From: Pseudoroseicyclus aestuarii | GTDB lineage: Bacteria > Pseudomonadota > Alphaproteobacteria > Rhodobacterales > Rhodobacteraceae | Assembly: GCF_003217255.1 (NCBI RefSeq) | Contig: NZ_QJTE01000004.1 | Span: forward strand, 186,001-250,000 | Direction: 5' to 3' | Length of the DNA stretch: 64,000 nucleotides | Shown here: one piece after another, positions 1 through 7,417 of the stretch | Position numbering within the stretch: position 1 is the stretch's first letter | How the letters are laid out: every line of letters begins with the position of its first letter | Made by a program: the position numbers and the translations under genes | Notes under the pieces: generated by a model | The model's input: the letters and a program-made list of their open reading frames with translations, nothing else | Database searches by the model: none | What the model was told of the DNA's origin: nothing

Positions 1-1362
1 GGCACGATGGAGGATTTCGAGGCGATGGTCACCGAGGCGCATCGCCTCGGGCTGAAGGTCATCATCGACCAGGTGCTCTCGCACAGCTCGAACCAGCACC
101 CCTTCTTCGAGCAGTCGCGCCAGTCCAAGGACAACGACAAGTCCGACTGGTACGTCTGGGCCGATCCCAAGATGGACGGCTCTGCCCCCAACAACTGGCA
201 GGCCATCTTCGGCGGCATCGCCTGGGAGTGGGAGCCGCGGCGCAAGCAGTACTACTTCCACAACTTCCTGAAGGAACAGCCCGACTGGAACTTCCACAAC
301 CCCGAGGTTCAGGACTGGCTTCTGGGCACGATGAAGTTCTGGCTGGACAAGGGCGTCGACGGCTTCCGCCTCGACACCGTGAACTTCTACTTCCACGACC
401 AGCACCTGCGCGACGATCCGGCGGACTTCCGCAAGGGCGTCTGGCCGGCGGTCAAGCCCTACGACATGCAGTACCACCTGTTCTCGAAGAACCAGCCCGA
501 GAACCTGGTCTTCCTGGGCAAGATGCGGGCCCTGCTTGACCAGTACGACGCGCGCACCCTGATCGGCGAGGTCGGCGAAAGCCACCACGCGATCGAGATC
601 ATGGGCGAGTACACCAGCGCCAACCGGCTGCACATGGCCTACAGCTTCGAGATGCTGAGCCCCAACTTCACGCCGGGCCACTTCCGCAGCCAGATCGACA
701 AGTTCTTCAGCCTCGCCCCCGAGGGCTGGCCCTGCTGGGCGATGTCGAACCACGACGTCATCCGCCACGTGACCCGCTTCGCGGAGCATGGCGCCAGCCA
801 GGACGCCATCGCCAAGCTTTCGGCCGCGATGCTGCTGAGCTTCGAGGGATCGGTCTGCATCTACCAGGGCGAAGAGGTCGGCCAGACCGAGACCGACATC
901 GAGTTCCACGAGCTGACCGATCCCGAGGGCATGACCTTCTGGCCCGAGGCGAAGGGCCGCGACGGCTGCCGCACGCCGATGGTCTGGGAGGCCGATGCCC
1001 CCTACGGCGGGTTCTCGGAGGTGAAGCCCTGGCTGCCCGTGAAGGCGCCGCAGCTCTCGCGCGCCGTCGACACGCAGCAAGGGGTCGAAGGCTCGGTCCT
1101 CGAGACCTACCGCGCCCTCCTGAAGGTGCGCGGCACCACGCCCGAGCTCAGGACCGGCCGGACGGAGTTCCTCAAGGCGCAGCAGCCGGTGCTCGGCTTC
1201 ATCCGCGGCGGCGCGGTGCTCTGCGTTTTCAACCTCTCGAACGAGGCCACCGAGGCCGAGATTCCGGCCACCGGCGACGTGCTGTTCCAGATGGAGAGCA
1301 GCGTGGACGGCGGCAAGGTGACGCTGGGCCCGAACGGCGCCCTGATCGCCCGCCTCGCCTGA
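1..1362 (+). CDS. Alpha-glucosidase, GH13 family (5' end outside window)
   Basis: Hydrolyses terminal alpha-glucosidic bonds of imported oligosaccharides in the cytoplasm. The frame is open to the left edge, so the Met at base 7 is internal and the N-terminal part of the barrel is missing. GH13 signatures are visible in order: region I (IIDQVLSHSS), region II GFRLDTVNF with nucleophile Asp at 373-375, region III IGEVGE with acid/base Glu at 568-570, and region IV MSNHDV with the stabilising Asp at 754-756. A C-terminal beta domain ends at the TGA at 1360-1362. It resembles AglA/oligo-1,6-glucosidase proteins that follow alpha-glucoside ABC genes, but the upstream genes are not in view. It converges on the citrate synthase gene across a strong hairpin. 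Alternative: an isomaltase or trehalose-type member. Confidence 0.93.
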   Translation, partial: GTMEDFEAMVTEAHRLGLKVIIDQVLSHSSNQHPFFEQSRQSKDNDKSDWYVWADPKMDGSAPNNWQAIFGGIAWEWEPRRKQYYFHNFLKEQPDWNFHNPEVQDWLLGTMKFWLDKGVDGFRLDTVNFYFHDQHLRDDPADFRKGVWPAVKPYDMQYHLFSKNQPENLVFLGKMRALLDQYDARTLIGEVGESHHAIEIMGEYTSANRLHMAYSFEMLSPNFTPGHFRSQIDKFFSLAPEGWPCWAMSNHDVIRHVTRFAEHGASQDAIAKLSAAMLLSFEGSVCIYQGEEVGQTETDIEFHELTDPEGMTFWPEAKGRDGCRTPMVWEADAPYGGFSEVKPWLPVKAPQLSRAVDTQQGVEGSVLETYRALLKVRGTTPELRTGRTEFLKAQQPVLGFIRGGAVLCVFNLSNEATEAEIPATGDVLFQMESSVDGGKVTLGPNGALIARLA

Positions 1363-1368
1363 TCCGCT

Positions 1369-1398
1369 CCGGGCGCGGGGAAGCCCCCTCGCGCCCGG
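1369..1398. terminator. Bidirectional hairpin between convergent genes
   Basis: Perfect 9-bp arms CCGGGCGCG (1369-1377) and CGCGCCCGG (1390-1398), with an inner GGG/CCC extension around a short loop. It fills the 39-bp gap between the alpha-glucosidase stop and the citrate-synthase-like stop. No T-run follows, as is common in GC-rich genomes. Confidence 0.6.
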
Positions 1399-1401
1399 GT
1401 C

Positions 1402-2580
1402 TCAGCCCGTCTCCGCCCCCGGCCCGCTGTAGCGGGCACGGGGGCGGATCAAACGGTCCTCCCCGCCCTGCTCCAGCGCATGGGCAACCCAGCCCGCGCT
1501 GCGCCCCACGGCAAAGAGCGCGAGCGCCGCGCCCGGCGGCAGGTCCAGCGCGCGCCGCAGCGCGACCAGCGCCACGTCGATCGTCGGCGCCCGTCCTGAC
1601 CCCTCTGCCATGAGCGCGATCAGCCTGTCCCGCCCCGCATCGGGCGGCAGCAGCGGCAGCAGCGCCGCCGCGCGGGCATCGCCCTGCGGATAGAGCTTGT
1701 GGCCGAAGCCCGGCACCCCCTCGCCCCGCCGCAGCCGCGCCTCGAGCGCCGGCTCCGCGCCCAGCGCCTGCACCTCGTCCAGCAGACGCTCGACCAGCGA
1801 TGTGGCGCCGCCATGCAGCGGCCCCGAGAGCGCCGAGAGCCCGGCCTGCAGGCAGGCCCCCAGCGAGGCGCCGGTGGAGGCGACGACTCGCACCGCAAAG
1901 GCCGAGGCGTTCAGCTCGTGATCGGCCAGCAGCACCAGCGCGCGGCGGATCAGCTCGGCGCCATCCTCCGCGCCCCAGGCCTGGGCGAGGTGCCGATGCA
2001 GCGGCAGGTCCGAGGGCTGCGTGCCGCTTACCGCCGCCGCCATCGCCCGCATCAGCGCCGCGCCGCCGGGCCAGAGGTAGGCCGGGCTGCGCTGCCATGC
2101 CGCGCGGCGCCCCTCGGGCAGACTAGGCAGCAGCAGCTGGCAGCCCTCGGTCAACGGCAGCCGCCGCGCGGCCTTCATCTGCGCCTTCTTCCAGGGCGCG
2201 GGCGGCGGGGCCACGAAGGGATCGGAGGCCCCGCAACCCCAGAGCAGCCGCGCGGCCTCCTCGAGGCTGGCCTCCTGCGCGAGGTCCGCCGCGTCCCGCC
2301 CGCGGTACAGCAGCCGCCCGCCCTCGATCTGCGACAGCCCCGAGGCAAGGACCGGCAGGCCCCAGTCCAGCGCCGCCTCTGCCGCCTGCCCCGGACGCCG
2401 GCCCTGCGCCTTCTTCTGGAGAAGCGCGTCGATATCGGCGCGCCGGTAGAGGCGCCGGCGCGGATCACCGGGCGCGGGATCGGTGCCGATCCGGCCCCGG
2501 CTGACATAGGCGTAAAGCGTGGCGCGGCTGACGCCCAGCGCCTGTGCCGCACCTTCGGCGTCCAGATGGCTCTCGGTCAT
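1402..2580 (-). CDS. Citrate synthase family protein with N-terminal DNA-binding domain
   Basis: 392 aa when started at the ATG at 2580-2578; the frame is open to 2634 but the first extra residues are not family-like. Residues about 5-55 form a MerR/excisionase-type winged helix (AQALGVSRATLYAYVSRGRI ... RRLYRRADIDALL). The rest is a citrate synthase fold with the catalytic triad present: His in SGPLHGGA, His in GFGHKLY and Asp in PTIDVAL. Proteins of this type are annotated as citrate synthase/citryl-CoA lyase with a helix-turn-helix domain and usually sit beside a second, smaller citrate synthase, as here. Whether it is an enzyme, a metabolite-sensing regulator or both cannot be told from sequence. 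A dyad in the promoter gap (2590-2606) is a candidate autoregulatory site. Confidence 0.9.
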   Translation of the reverse strand: MTESHLDAEGAAQALGVSRATLYAYVSRGRIGTDPAPGDPRRRLYRRADIDALLQKKAQGRRPGQAAEAALDWGLPVLASGLSQIEGGRLLYRGRDAADLAQEASLEEAARLLWGCGASDPFVAPPPAPWKKAQMKAARRLPLTEGCQLLLPSLPEGRRAAWQRSPAYLWPGGAALMRAMAAAVSGTQPSDLPLHRHLAQAWGAEDGAELIRRALVLLADHELNASAFAVRVVASTGASLGACLQAGLSALSGPLHGGATSLVERLLDEVQALGAEPALEARLRRGEGVPGFGHKLYPQGDARAAALLPLLPPDAGRDRLIALMAEGSGRAPTIDVALVALRRALDLPPGAALALFAVGRSAGWVAHALEQGGEDRLIRPRARYSGPGAETG

Positions 2581-2589
2581 GGCCCTACA

Positions 2590-2606
2590 TTGATTGTCTG
2601 TATCAA
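2590..2606. promoter_or_regulatory. Dyad in citrate synthase divergent promoter
   Basis: Inverted repeat TTGAT-N7-ATCAA between the two divergent citrate-synthase genes, about 10 bp from the start of the DNA-binding member. A near-direct repeat GATTGTCTG / GATTGACTG with 15-bp period overlaps it. Placement suggests an operator for the fused helix-turn-helix domain; this is inference. Confidence 0.4.
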
Positions 2607-2666
2607 GATTGACTGACCACTGATGCACCGTCAAGCCTGCGGCCCGTCACCATGATAGGACAGCCC

Positions 2667-3752
2667 ATGACCCAAGGCTTCACCCCCGGTCTGCAGGACA
2701 CCGTCGCCGCCGAAACCGCCCTGTCGCATGTCGATGGCGCGGCTGGTCGCCTGATCCTGCGCGGACGGGACCTCGACGCCCTCGCAGGCCAGCCCTTCGA
2801 GGCGATGCTGGCGCTGCTCTGGGAGGGGACGGCCCCGCAGAAGACCCCGCAACCGATGGAGGCGGAGGCCCTGCGCAGCGCCCTCGGCGCCGCCCGGCAA
2901 GAGGCCTTCGCCCTGATGCAGCCCCTGCTGCCTGCCGCCCGCGCCCTGCCCCCGGTGCCTGCGCTGCGCCTCATGCTCTCGGCCCTGCCGGATACCCAGG
3001 ACGCGGCGATCCGCTCTGTCGCCGCCACGGGCACCTTCACCGCCGCCATCGCCCGCCTCGCCATGGGCGAAACGCCCGTCGCACCGGACCCCGCGCGCGG
3101 CCATGCCGAGGACATGCTGGCTATGCTGACGGGCGCCGCGCCGGAGCCAGCGCAGGTTGCCGCGCTGGACCGTTACCTCGTGACCGTGGCGGATCACGGG
3201 CTCAACGCCTCGACCTTCGCCGCGCGGGTCGTCGCCTCGACGCGGGCCGGCACCGTCTCCTCGGTCGTGGCGGCGCTCTGCGCGCTGAAGGGGCCGCTGC
3301 ACGGCGGCGCGCCGGGGCCGGTCCTCGACATGCTCGACGGGATCGGAGAGGCGGGAAACGCCCGCCCCTGGCTCGCGGCGGCGCTGGACCGGGGCGAGCG
3401 GCTGATGGGCTTCGGCCACCGCATCTACCGGGTCCGCGACCCGCGCGCCGACGTCCTCAAGGCCGGCGTTCAGACCCTGCGCGGCAGCGGCCGCATCGCC
3501 TTGGCCGAGACGGTCGAGGCCGAGGCCCTCGCCCTTCTGGCCGAGCGCAAGCCGGATCGCCCGCTGCAGACCAACGTGGAGTTCTACACCGCCCTCCTGC
3601 TCGAGGCGCTGGGATGGCCGCGCGACAGCTTCACCTGCGTTTTCGCCGCCGGTCGGGTCGCGGGCTGGACCGCCCATGTCAGGGAAGAGGAACGGACGGG
3701 CCGCCTGATCCGCCCGCAATCGCGCTACGTCGGCCCGGCCCCGGCGCGGTAG
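2667..3752 (+). CDS. Citrate synthase family protein (second, short form)
   Basis: 361 aa from the ATG at 2667, which has an AGGA seven bases upstream; an ATG at 2652 in the same frame lacks a ribosome site. No DNA-binding domain. Citrate-synthase motifs: DHGLNASTFAARVVAST, KGPLHGGA (His equivalent to pig His274), GFGHRIY (His320 equivalent) and, where the catalytic Asp375 is expected, TNVEFY, so Asp is replaced by Glu. It is divergent from the partner with the helix-turn-helix domain, and the two may form a hetero-oligomer or a sensor/enzyme pair. Its 3' end overlaps the convergent DUF4186 gene by 28 bp. Exact acyl acceptor (oxaloacetate or another 2-oxoacid) is unknown. Confidence 0.88.
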   Translation: MTQGFTPGLQDTVAAETALSHVDGAAGRLILRGRDLDALAGQPFEAMLALLWEGTAPQKTPQPMEAEALRSALGAARQEAFALMQPLLPAARALPPVPALRLMLSALPDTQDAAIRSVAATGTFTAAIARLAMGETPVAPDPARGHAEDMLAMLTGAAPEPAQVAALDRYLVTVADHGLNASTFAARVVASTRAGTVSSVVAALCALKGPLHGGAPGPVLDMLDGIGEAGNARPWLAAALDRGERLMGFGHRIYRVRDPRADVLKAGVQTLRGSGRIALAETVEAEALALLAERKPDRPLQTNVEFYTALLLEALGWPRDSFTCVFAAGRVAGWTAHVREEERTGRLIRPQSRYVGPAPAR

Positions 3753-4093
3753 CCCATCTGGCGGTCGATCCATTCGAGGATCACCGCCGCCGCCCGCCCC
3801 TGCTCCACCGCGGTCATCTCGCGGCCCTGCGGCACCCCGTGCCACTTCGCCAGGCAACCGCGGCAGCAGGTGGCGGTGGCGTGCTGCGCGATGAAGACCG
3901 GGTGCCCGCGCATCGGCGTCTGCCGCCCGTCGTTCTTAGGCTGTGCCGGGGCGAGGCGCTGCGCGACGAAATCCTCCGCATGCGATAGAATTGTGCCGCG
4001 ACCCTTGGCGTTCGCGTAGTCCCGCTCCTTGTCCCCCAGCCGGAAGCGGCTGCGAAAGGCGGAGCGGGCGAGGCGCTGGTGGATGTCGCTCAT
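3725..4093 (-). CDS. DUF4186 family protein
   Basis: 122 aa. The family signature is very clear: a basic N-terminal part (HQRLARSAFRSRFRLG), then HAEDFVAQRLAPAQPKNDG, TPMRGHPVFIAQHATATCCR and CLAKWHGVPQG. The paired Cys-Cys, nearby Cys and conserved His residues look like a metal site, but no function is established for this family and I do not assign one. It starts inside the last four bases of the upstream YigZ-type gene (4090-4093), so the two are co-transcribed and translationally coupled. The C-terminus converges with and overlaps the citrate synthase gene. Confidence 0.9.
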   Translation of the reverse strand: MSDIHQRLARSAFRSRFRLGDKERDYANAKGRGTILSHAEDFVAQRLAPAQPKNDGRQTPMRGHPVFIAQHATATCCRGCLAKWHGVPQGREMTAVEQGRAAAVILEWIDRQMGYRAGAGPT

Positions 4094-4440
4094 CCCAGCG
4101 CCGCGAGGTACTGGCGCACCGCCTCCTGCACGTGGCGAAAGCGGTCGCCGCCCAGATGCTTGCCGCCGTACCAGCGGGTCACGACGACAAGGTGCCGCTC
4201 CAGCCCCTCGCGCTCGAGTATGCGCAGGATCACCGCGCCAGCGCCGCTCTCGCCATCGTCGTTCTTCACCGGCGCCTCGGGCAGCAGCAGGGCCCAGCTG
4301 TGGTGCGTGGCCTTGGCGAAGCGCTTGCGCCGCTTCAGCTCCGCGACCAGCGCCTTCGCCTCCTCCTCGCTGCCGCAGGGCGCGCCCGAAACGGCATAGC
4401 GCGAGCCGCGGTCCGAGATGATCTTGTCGAGGACGAGCAT
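4090..4440 (-). CDS. YigZ/IMPACT N-terminal-domain protein (UPF0029)
   Basis: 116 aa consisting of just the IMPACT/UPF0029 domain. Recognisable motifs are SRYAVSGAPC near residue 13, THHSWAL, NDDGESGAGAVILRIL and VVVTRWYGGKHLGGDRFRHV. E. coli YigZ has a further C-terminal ferredoxin-like domain of about 80 residues, which is absent here, as is common for the short alphaproteobacterial form. IMPACT-domain proteins have been linked to translation regulation and nucleotide binding; the role of the short form is unknown. First gene of a two-gene operon with DUF4186 and divergent from ycjX. Confidence 0.88.
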   Translation of the reverse strand: MLVLDKIISDRGSRYAVSGAPCGSEEEAKALVAELKRRKRFAKATHHSWALLLPEAPVKNDDGESGAGAVILRILEREGLERHLVVVTRWYGGKHLGGDRFRHVQEAVRQYLAALG

Positions 4441-4548
4441 GGGGCGCGGTCTAGCAAGCCGCGGGACGCATCGCCAGCGCCGCTGCCCTGTTCATCCCCG
4501 CCCCGGCACCCTATCTTCCTGCCAAGCAACGAAGAAAGGGGGCCGTCC

Positions 4549-5955
4549 GTGTTCTCCTCCATCGCCGGGGGCCTCTGGCGCAGCACGCAGGACGCGGCGG
4601 ATCTGGCGCTGGCGCCCTTTTCCGATCCGGTGATCCGGCTGGGCGTGACCGGGCTGTCGCGGGCGGGCAAGACCGTCTTCATCACCTCGCTCGTCGCGAA
4701 CCTGATGGACCGGGCGCGGATGCCGCAGCTTGCTGCCAACCCGCGCATCCTCGCCGCCTATCTGCAGCCGCAGCCTGACGACACCATGCCGCGCTTCGAC
4801 CTCGAGGGGCATCTGGGCGCGCTGCTGGGGCCCGAGCCCTATTGGCCCGAGGGCACGCGCCGCGCCTCGCAACTGCGGCTGTCGCTGCGGCTTCAGCCCG
4901 AGGGGATGCTGGCGGGCGTGCAGGGGCCGCGGACCGTCCACCTCGATATCGTGGACTACCCCGGCGAATGGCTGCTCGACCTCGGGCTGCTGGAGAAAAG
5001 CTATGCCGACTGGTCCGCGCAGGCGCTGCGCCGGGCCGAGGGCCGCGCCGAGGGGGCGGTTTACCGGGAGGCGCTGGCCAAGGCCGATCCCGCCGCCGAG
5101 CATGAGGAGCCGGCGGCGCAGGCCCTCGCCCGCGCCTGGACGACCTACCTCGATACCGCGCGCGAGGCCGGCTATTCCGACCTGACGCCCGGCCGCTTCC
5201 TTCTGCCCGGCGAGATGGAGGGCTCGCCCGTCCTGACCTTCGCCCCGATGCCGAAGCCTGACGATCCCACTCGCCGCAGCCTCTGGCGCGAGTTCGAGCG
5301 GCGCTACGACAGCTACGTGCGCAACGTGGTGCAGAAGTTCTTCCGCGAGCATTTCGCCCGCATCGACCGGCAGGTGGTGCTGGTCGACGTGCTGGGCGCG
5401 ATCCATGCCGGCCCCCGCGCGGTCGAGGACCTGCGCGAGGCCATGGCCGATATCCTCGGCGCCTTCCGCCCCGGCCGCAACGCGGTGCTCTCGCGCCTGC
5501 TGCGCGGGAGGCGAATCGACCGCATCCTCTTCGCCGCGACCAAAGCCGATCACCTGCACCACAGCCAGCACCCGGCGCTGCAGGCGATCACCGAGGCGCT
5601 GCTGCGCGATGCCCGCGACCGCGCCGATTTCGCCGGCGCCACGACGCAGGCCATGGCCATCGCCGCGCTGCGCGCCACGGTCGAGGACCGGGTCGAGCAC
5701 GGGGGCCGCAGCCTCGACGTCGTGCGCGGGCGGCTGGCCGAGACGGGGCGCATGGCGGCGCTGCATGCCGGGGAGCTGCCCAGCGATCCGTCGAAGATCC
5801 TCTCGCCCGCCCGCTCCGGCGCGGAGCGCTGGCTGGACGAGGATTACGGCATCATGAACTTCGCCCCCGCCCGGCTGGAGCTGGCGCCCGGCGAAGGCCC
5901 GCCGCACATCCGCCTCGACCGCGCGGCGCAGTTTCTTTTCGGGGACCGCCTGTGA
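4549..5955 (+). CDS. ycjX: YcjX family P-loop stress protein
   Basis: 468 aa from a GTG at 4549, preceded by a purine-rich GAAGAAAGGGGG ribosome site; the frame is open far upstream but that part does not look coded. E. coli YcjX has about 465 residues. Walker A is GLSRAGKT at about residue 32, followed by FITSLVANL. Later motifs are the Walker-B-like DIVDYPGEWLLDL and FAATKADHLHHSQHP (guanine-specificity-like TKAD). The family is a GTPase-like protein of the phage-shock/envelope stress regulon in enterobacteria. It overlaps the GNAT gene and is followed by ycjF, which normally pairs with ycjX. Confidence 0.92.
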   Translation: MFSSIAGGLWRSTQDAADLALAPFSDPVIRLGVTGLSRAGKTVFITSLVANLMDRARMPQLAANPRILAAYLQPQPDDTMPRFDLEGHLGALLGPEPYWPEGTRRASQLRLSLRLQPEGMLAGVQGPRTVHLDIVDYPGEWLLDLGLLEKSYADWSAQALRRAEGRAEGAVYREALAKADPAAEHEEPAAQALARAWTTYLDTAREAGYSDLTPGRFLLPGEMEGSPVLTFAPMPKPDDPTRRSLWREFERRYDSYVRNVVQKFFREHFARIDRQVVLVDVLGAIHAGPRAVEDLREAMADILGAFRPGRNAVLSRLLRGRRIDRILFAATKADHLHHSQHPALQAITEALLRDARDRADFAGATTQAMAIAALRATVEDRVEHGGRSLDVVRGRLAETGRMAALHAGELPSDPSKILSPARSGAERWLDEDYGIMNFAPARLELAPGEGPPHIRLDRAAQFLFGDRL

Positions 5956-6380
5956 TGCGGCTAGAGCAAGCCCGGGCCGAGGATGCGCCGGCCCTCGGAG
6001 CTCTTCTCTCGGATTGGATCGACGAGACGCCCTGGATGCCGCGCATCCACACGCGGGATGAGGATGCCGATTTCGCCGAGCACCTCGTCGAAACGGCCGA
6101 GGTCTGGGTGCTGCGCGATGCTGCGCCACAGGGCTTCCTGGCCCGCCGGGAGGAGCAGGTCGCGGCGCTCTACCTTCGGGCCTCCGCCCGGCGGCAGGGA
6201 GGCGGCGCCCTGTTGCTCGAACGGGCGAAGGAGGGGCGCGACTGCCTCCGCCTCTGGACCTTCGCGGCGAATGACGGCGCGCGGCGGTTCTATGCCCGGC
6301 ACGGCTTTGCCGAGGTCGGCGGAACGGCGGGCGACAACGACGAGGGTCTTCCCGATATCAGGATGGAGTGGCGCCGATGA
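5952..6380 (+). CDS. GNAT family N-acetyltransferase
   Basis: 142 aa from GTG 5952 or ATG 5955; both overlap the ycjX stop. The acetyl-CoA-binding motif A is readable as AALYLRASARRQGGGALLLERA (R-x-x-G-x-G type), preceded by an acidic strand and followed by LWTFAANDGARRFYARHGFAEVGG, the typical C-terminal GNAT motif B. It sits between ycjX and ycjF with overlaps at both ends, so it is part of one operon. Substrate unknown; related small GNATs acetylate amines or protein N-termini. Confidence 0.9.
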   Translation: MMRLEQARAEDAPALGALLSDWIDETPWMPRIHTRDEDADFAEHLVETAEVWVLRDAAPQGFLARREEQVAALYLRASARRQGGGALLLERAKEGRDCLRLWTFAANDGARRFYARHGFAEVGGTAGDNDEGLPDIRMEWRR

Positions 6381-7417
6381 CCGACCCGCAAGGCCGCCGC
6401 GGCCCGGTGATGATCGAGCTGGAGGAGGATGCCGCCGCGCCGCGCCCCGATACCGCGCCGCCGGTGCCGGAACTGGGCATGGAACCGGTGCAGGGCGCCG
6501 CGATGCAGCGGGCGGCGGCGCTGGCCGGGCGGCGCCCCTCGCGGCTGGCGCGCTGGTTCTGGGCGCTGGCCGGGGCGCTGGTCACGGCGCTGCTGACGCA
6601 GGCCGCCTGGGTCTGGGTGACGGGGCTGATCGCCAGCGTGCCGGTCCTCGGCTACCTCGCCGCCGCGCTGGTGATCGCACTGGCGCTGATCGTGCTGGCG
6701 CTGGCCCTGCGCGAGATCACGGCCTTCTTCCGCCTCGCCCGGCTCGACCACCTGCACAAGGAAGCCGCCGCGATCCTCGCCTCTGGCGATCTGACGGAGG
6801 CGCGGGCCTTTGCCGCCAAACTGGGCGCGCTCTACACCAGCCGCGACGACACCTCCTGGGGGCGCAAGCGGCTGGAGGAGCGGACGGCCGATGTCTTCGA
6901 CGCCGACGGCCTTCTGGCGCTGGCCGAACGCGAGCTTCTCGCCCCGCTCGACGCGCGGGCCCAGCGAGAGGTCGAGATCGCGGCGCGGCAGGTGGCGACC
7001 GTGACGGCCGTCGTGCCACTGGCCTTTGCCGATGTCTTCGCCGCGCTGACCTCGAACCTGCGGATGATCCGCCGCGTGGCCGAGATCTACGGCGGCCGCT
7101 CGGGCACGCTGGGCGCCTGGCGGCTGACGCGCAGCGTGCTGGGGCACCTCGTGGCGACGGGCGCGGTGGCGGTGGGCGACGACCTGATCCACTCCGTCGC
7201 CGGCGGCGGGCTGGTCAGCCGCGTCTCGCGCCGCTTCGGCGAGGGCGTGGTCAACGGCGCGTTGACCGCCCGCGTGGGTGTCGCCGCGATGGAGGTCTGC
7301 CGCCCCCTGCCCTTCCGCGCCGTCCCGCGCCCCGGCGTCACCAACCTGGTGCGCCGGGCGCTGACAGGGCTGTTCGCCCGGGCCGAGGCGCAGGAGGGCG
7401 ACGGACCCGCGCGTTAA
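6377..7417 (+). CDS. ycjF: YcjF family (TIGR01620/UPF0283) membrane protein
   Basis: 346 aa from the ATG at 6377, whose ATGA overlaps the GNAT stop. Acidic N-terminus, then two close transmembrane segments at about residues 58-110 (ALVTALLTQAAWVWVTGLI and LAAALVIALALIVLALAL), and a large soluble C-terminal part with a glycine/arginine-rich stretch typical of the family. In enterobacteria ycjF is co-transcribed with ycjX in the phage-shock regulon. Molecular function is unknown. The final 4 bp overlap the convergent SDR gene, so no terminator fits between them. Confidence 0.9.
   Translation: MTDPQGRRGPVMIELEEDAAAPRPDTAPPVPELGMEPVQGAAMQRAAALAGRRPSRLARWFWALAGALVTALLTQAAWVWVTGLIASVPVLGYLAAALVIALALIVLALALREITAFFRLARLDHLHKEAAAILASGDLTEARAFAAKLGALYTSRDDTSWGRKRLEERTADVFDADGLLALAERELLAPLDARAQREVEIAARQVATVTAVVPLAFADVFAALTSNLRMIRRVAEIYGGRSGTLGAWRLTRSVLGHLVATGAVAVGDDLIHSVAGGGLVSRVSRRFGEGVVNGALTARVGVAAMEVCRPLPFRAVPRPGVTNLVRRALTGLFARAEAQEGDGPAR

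Noticed and set aside
7-9. Start codon for the first alpha-glucosidase
   Set aside because: The frame is open to the window edge and the Met lies in the middle of the conserved barrel, so the gene begins outside the window.
2590-2606. Possible FNR box (TTGAT and ATCAA) before the citrate synthase genes
   Set aside because: The arms match but the spacer is 7 bases, not the 4 required for FNR, so it is listed only as a dyad of unknown regulator.
2631-3857. Long open frame antisense to the second citrate synthase
   Set aside because: It mirrors a well-supported gene; long antisense frames are expected at this GC content and the translation is Arg/Gly/Ala-rich with no motif. The same applies to 9385-11553, 13807-15396, 15321-16754 and 34999-36450.
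3943-4548. 200-residue N-terminal extension of YcjX
   Set aside because: The upstream frame runs across two well-supported minus-strand genes and has no family similarity; the GTG at 4549 has a good ribosome site and gives the normal length.
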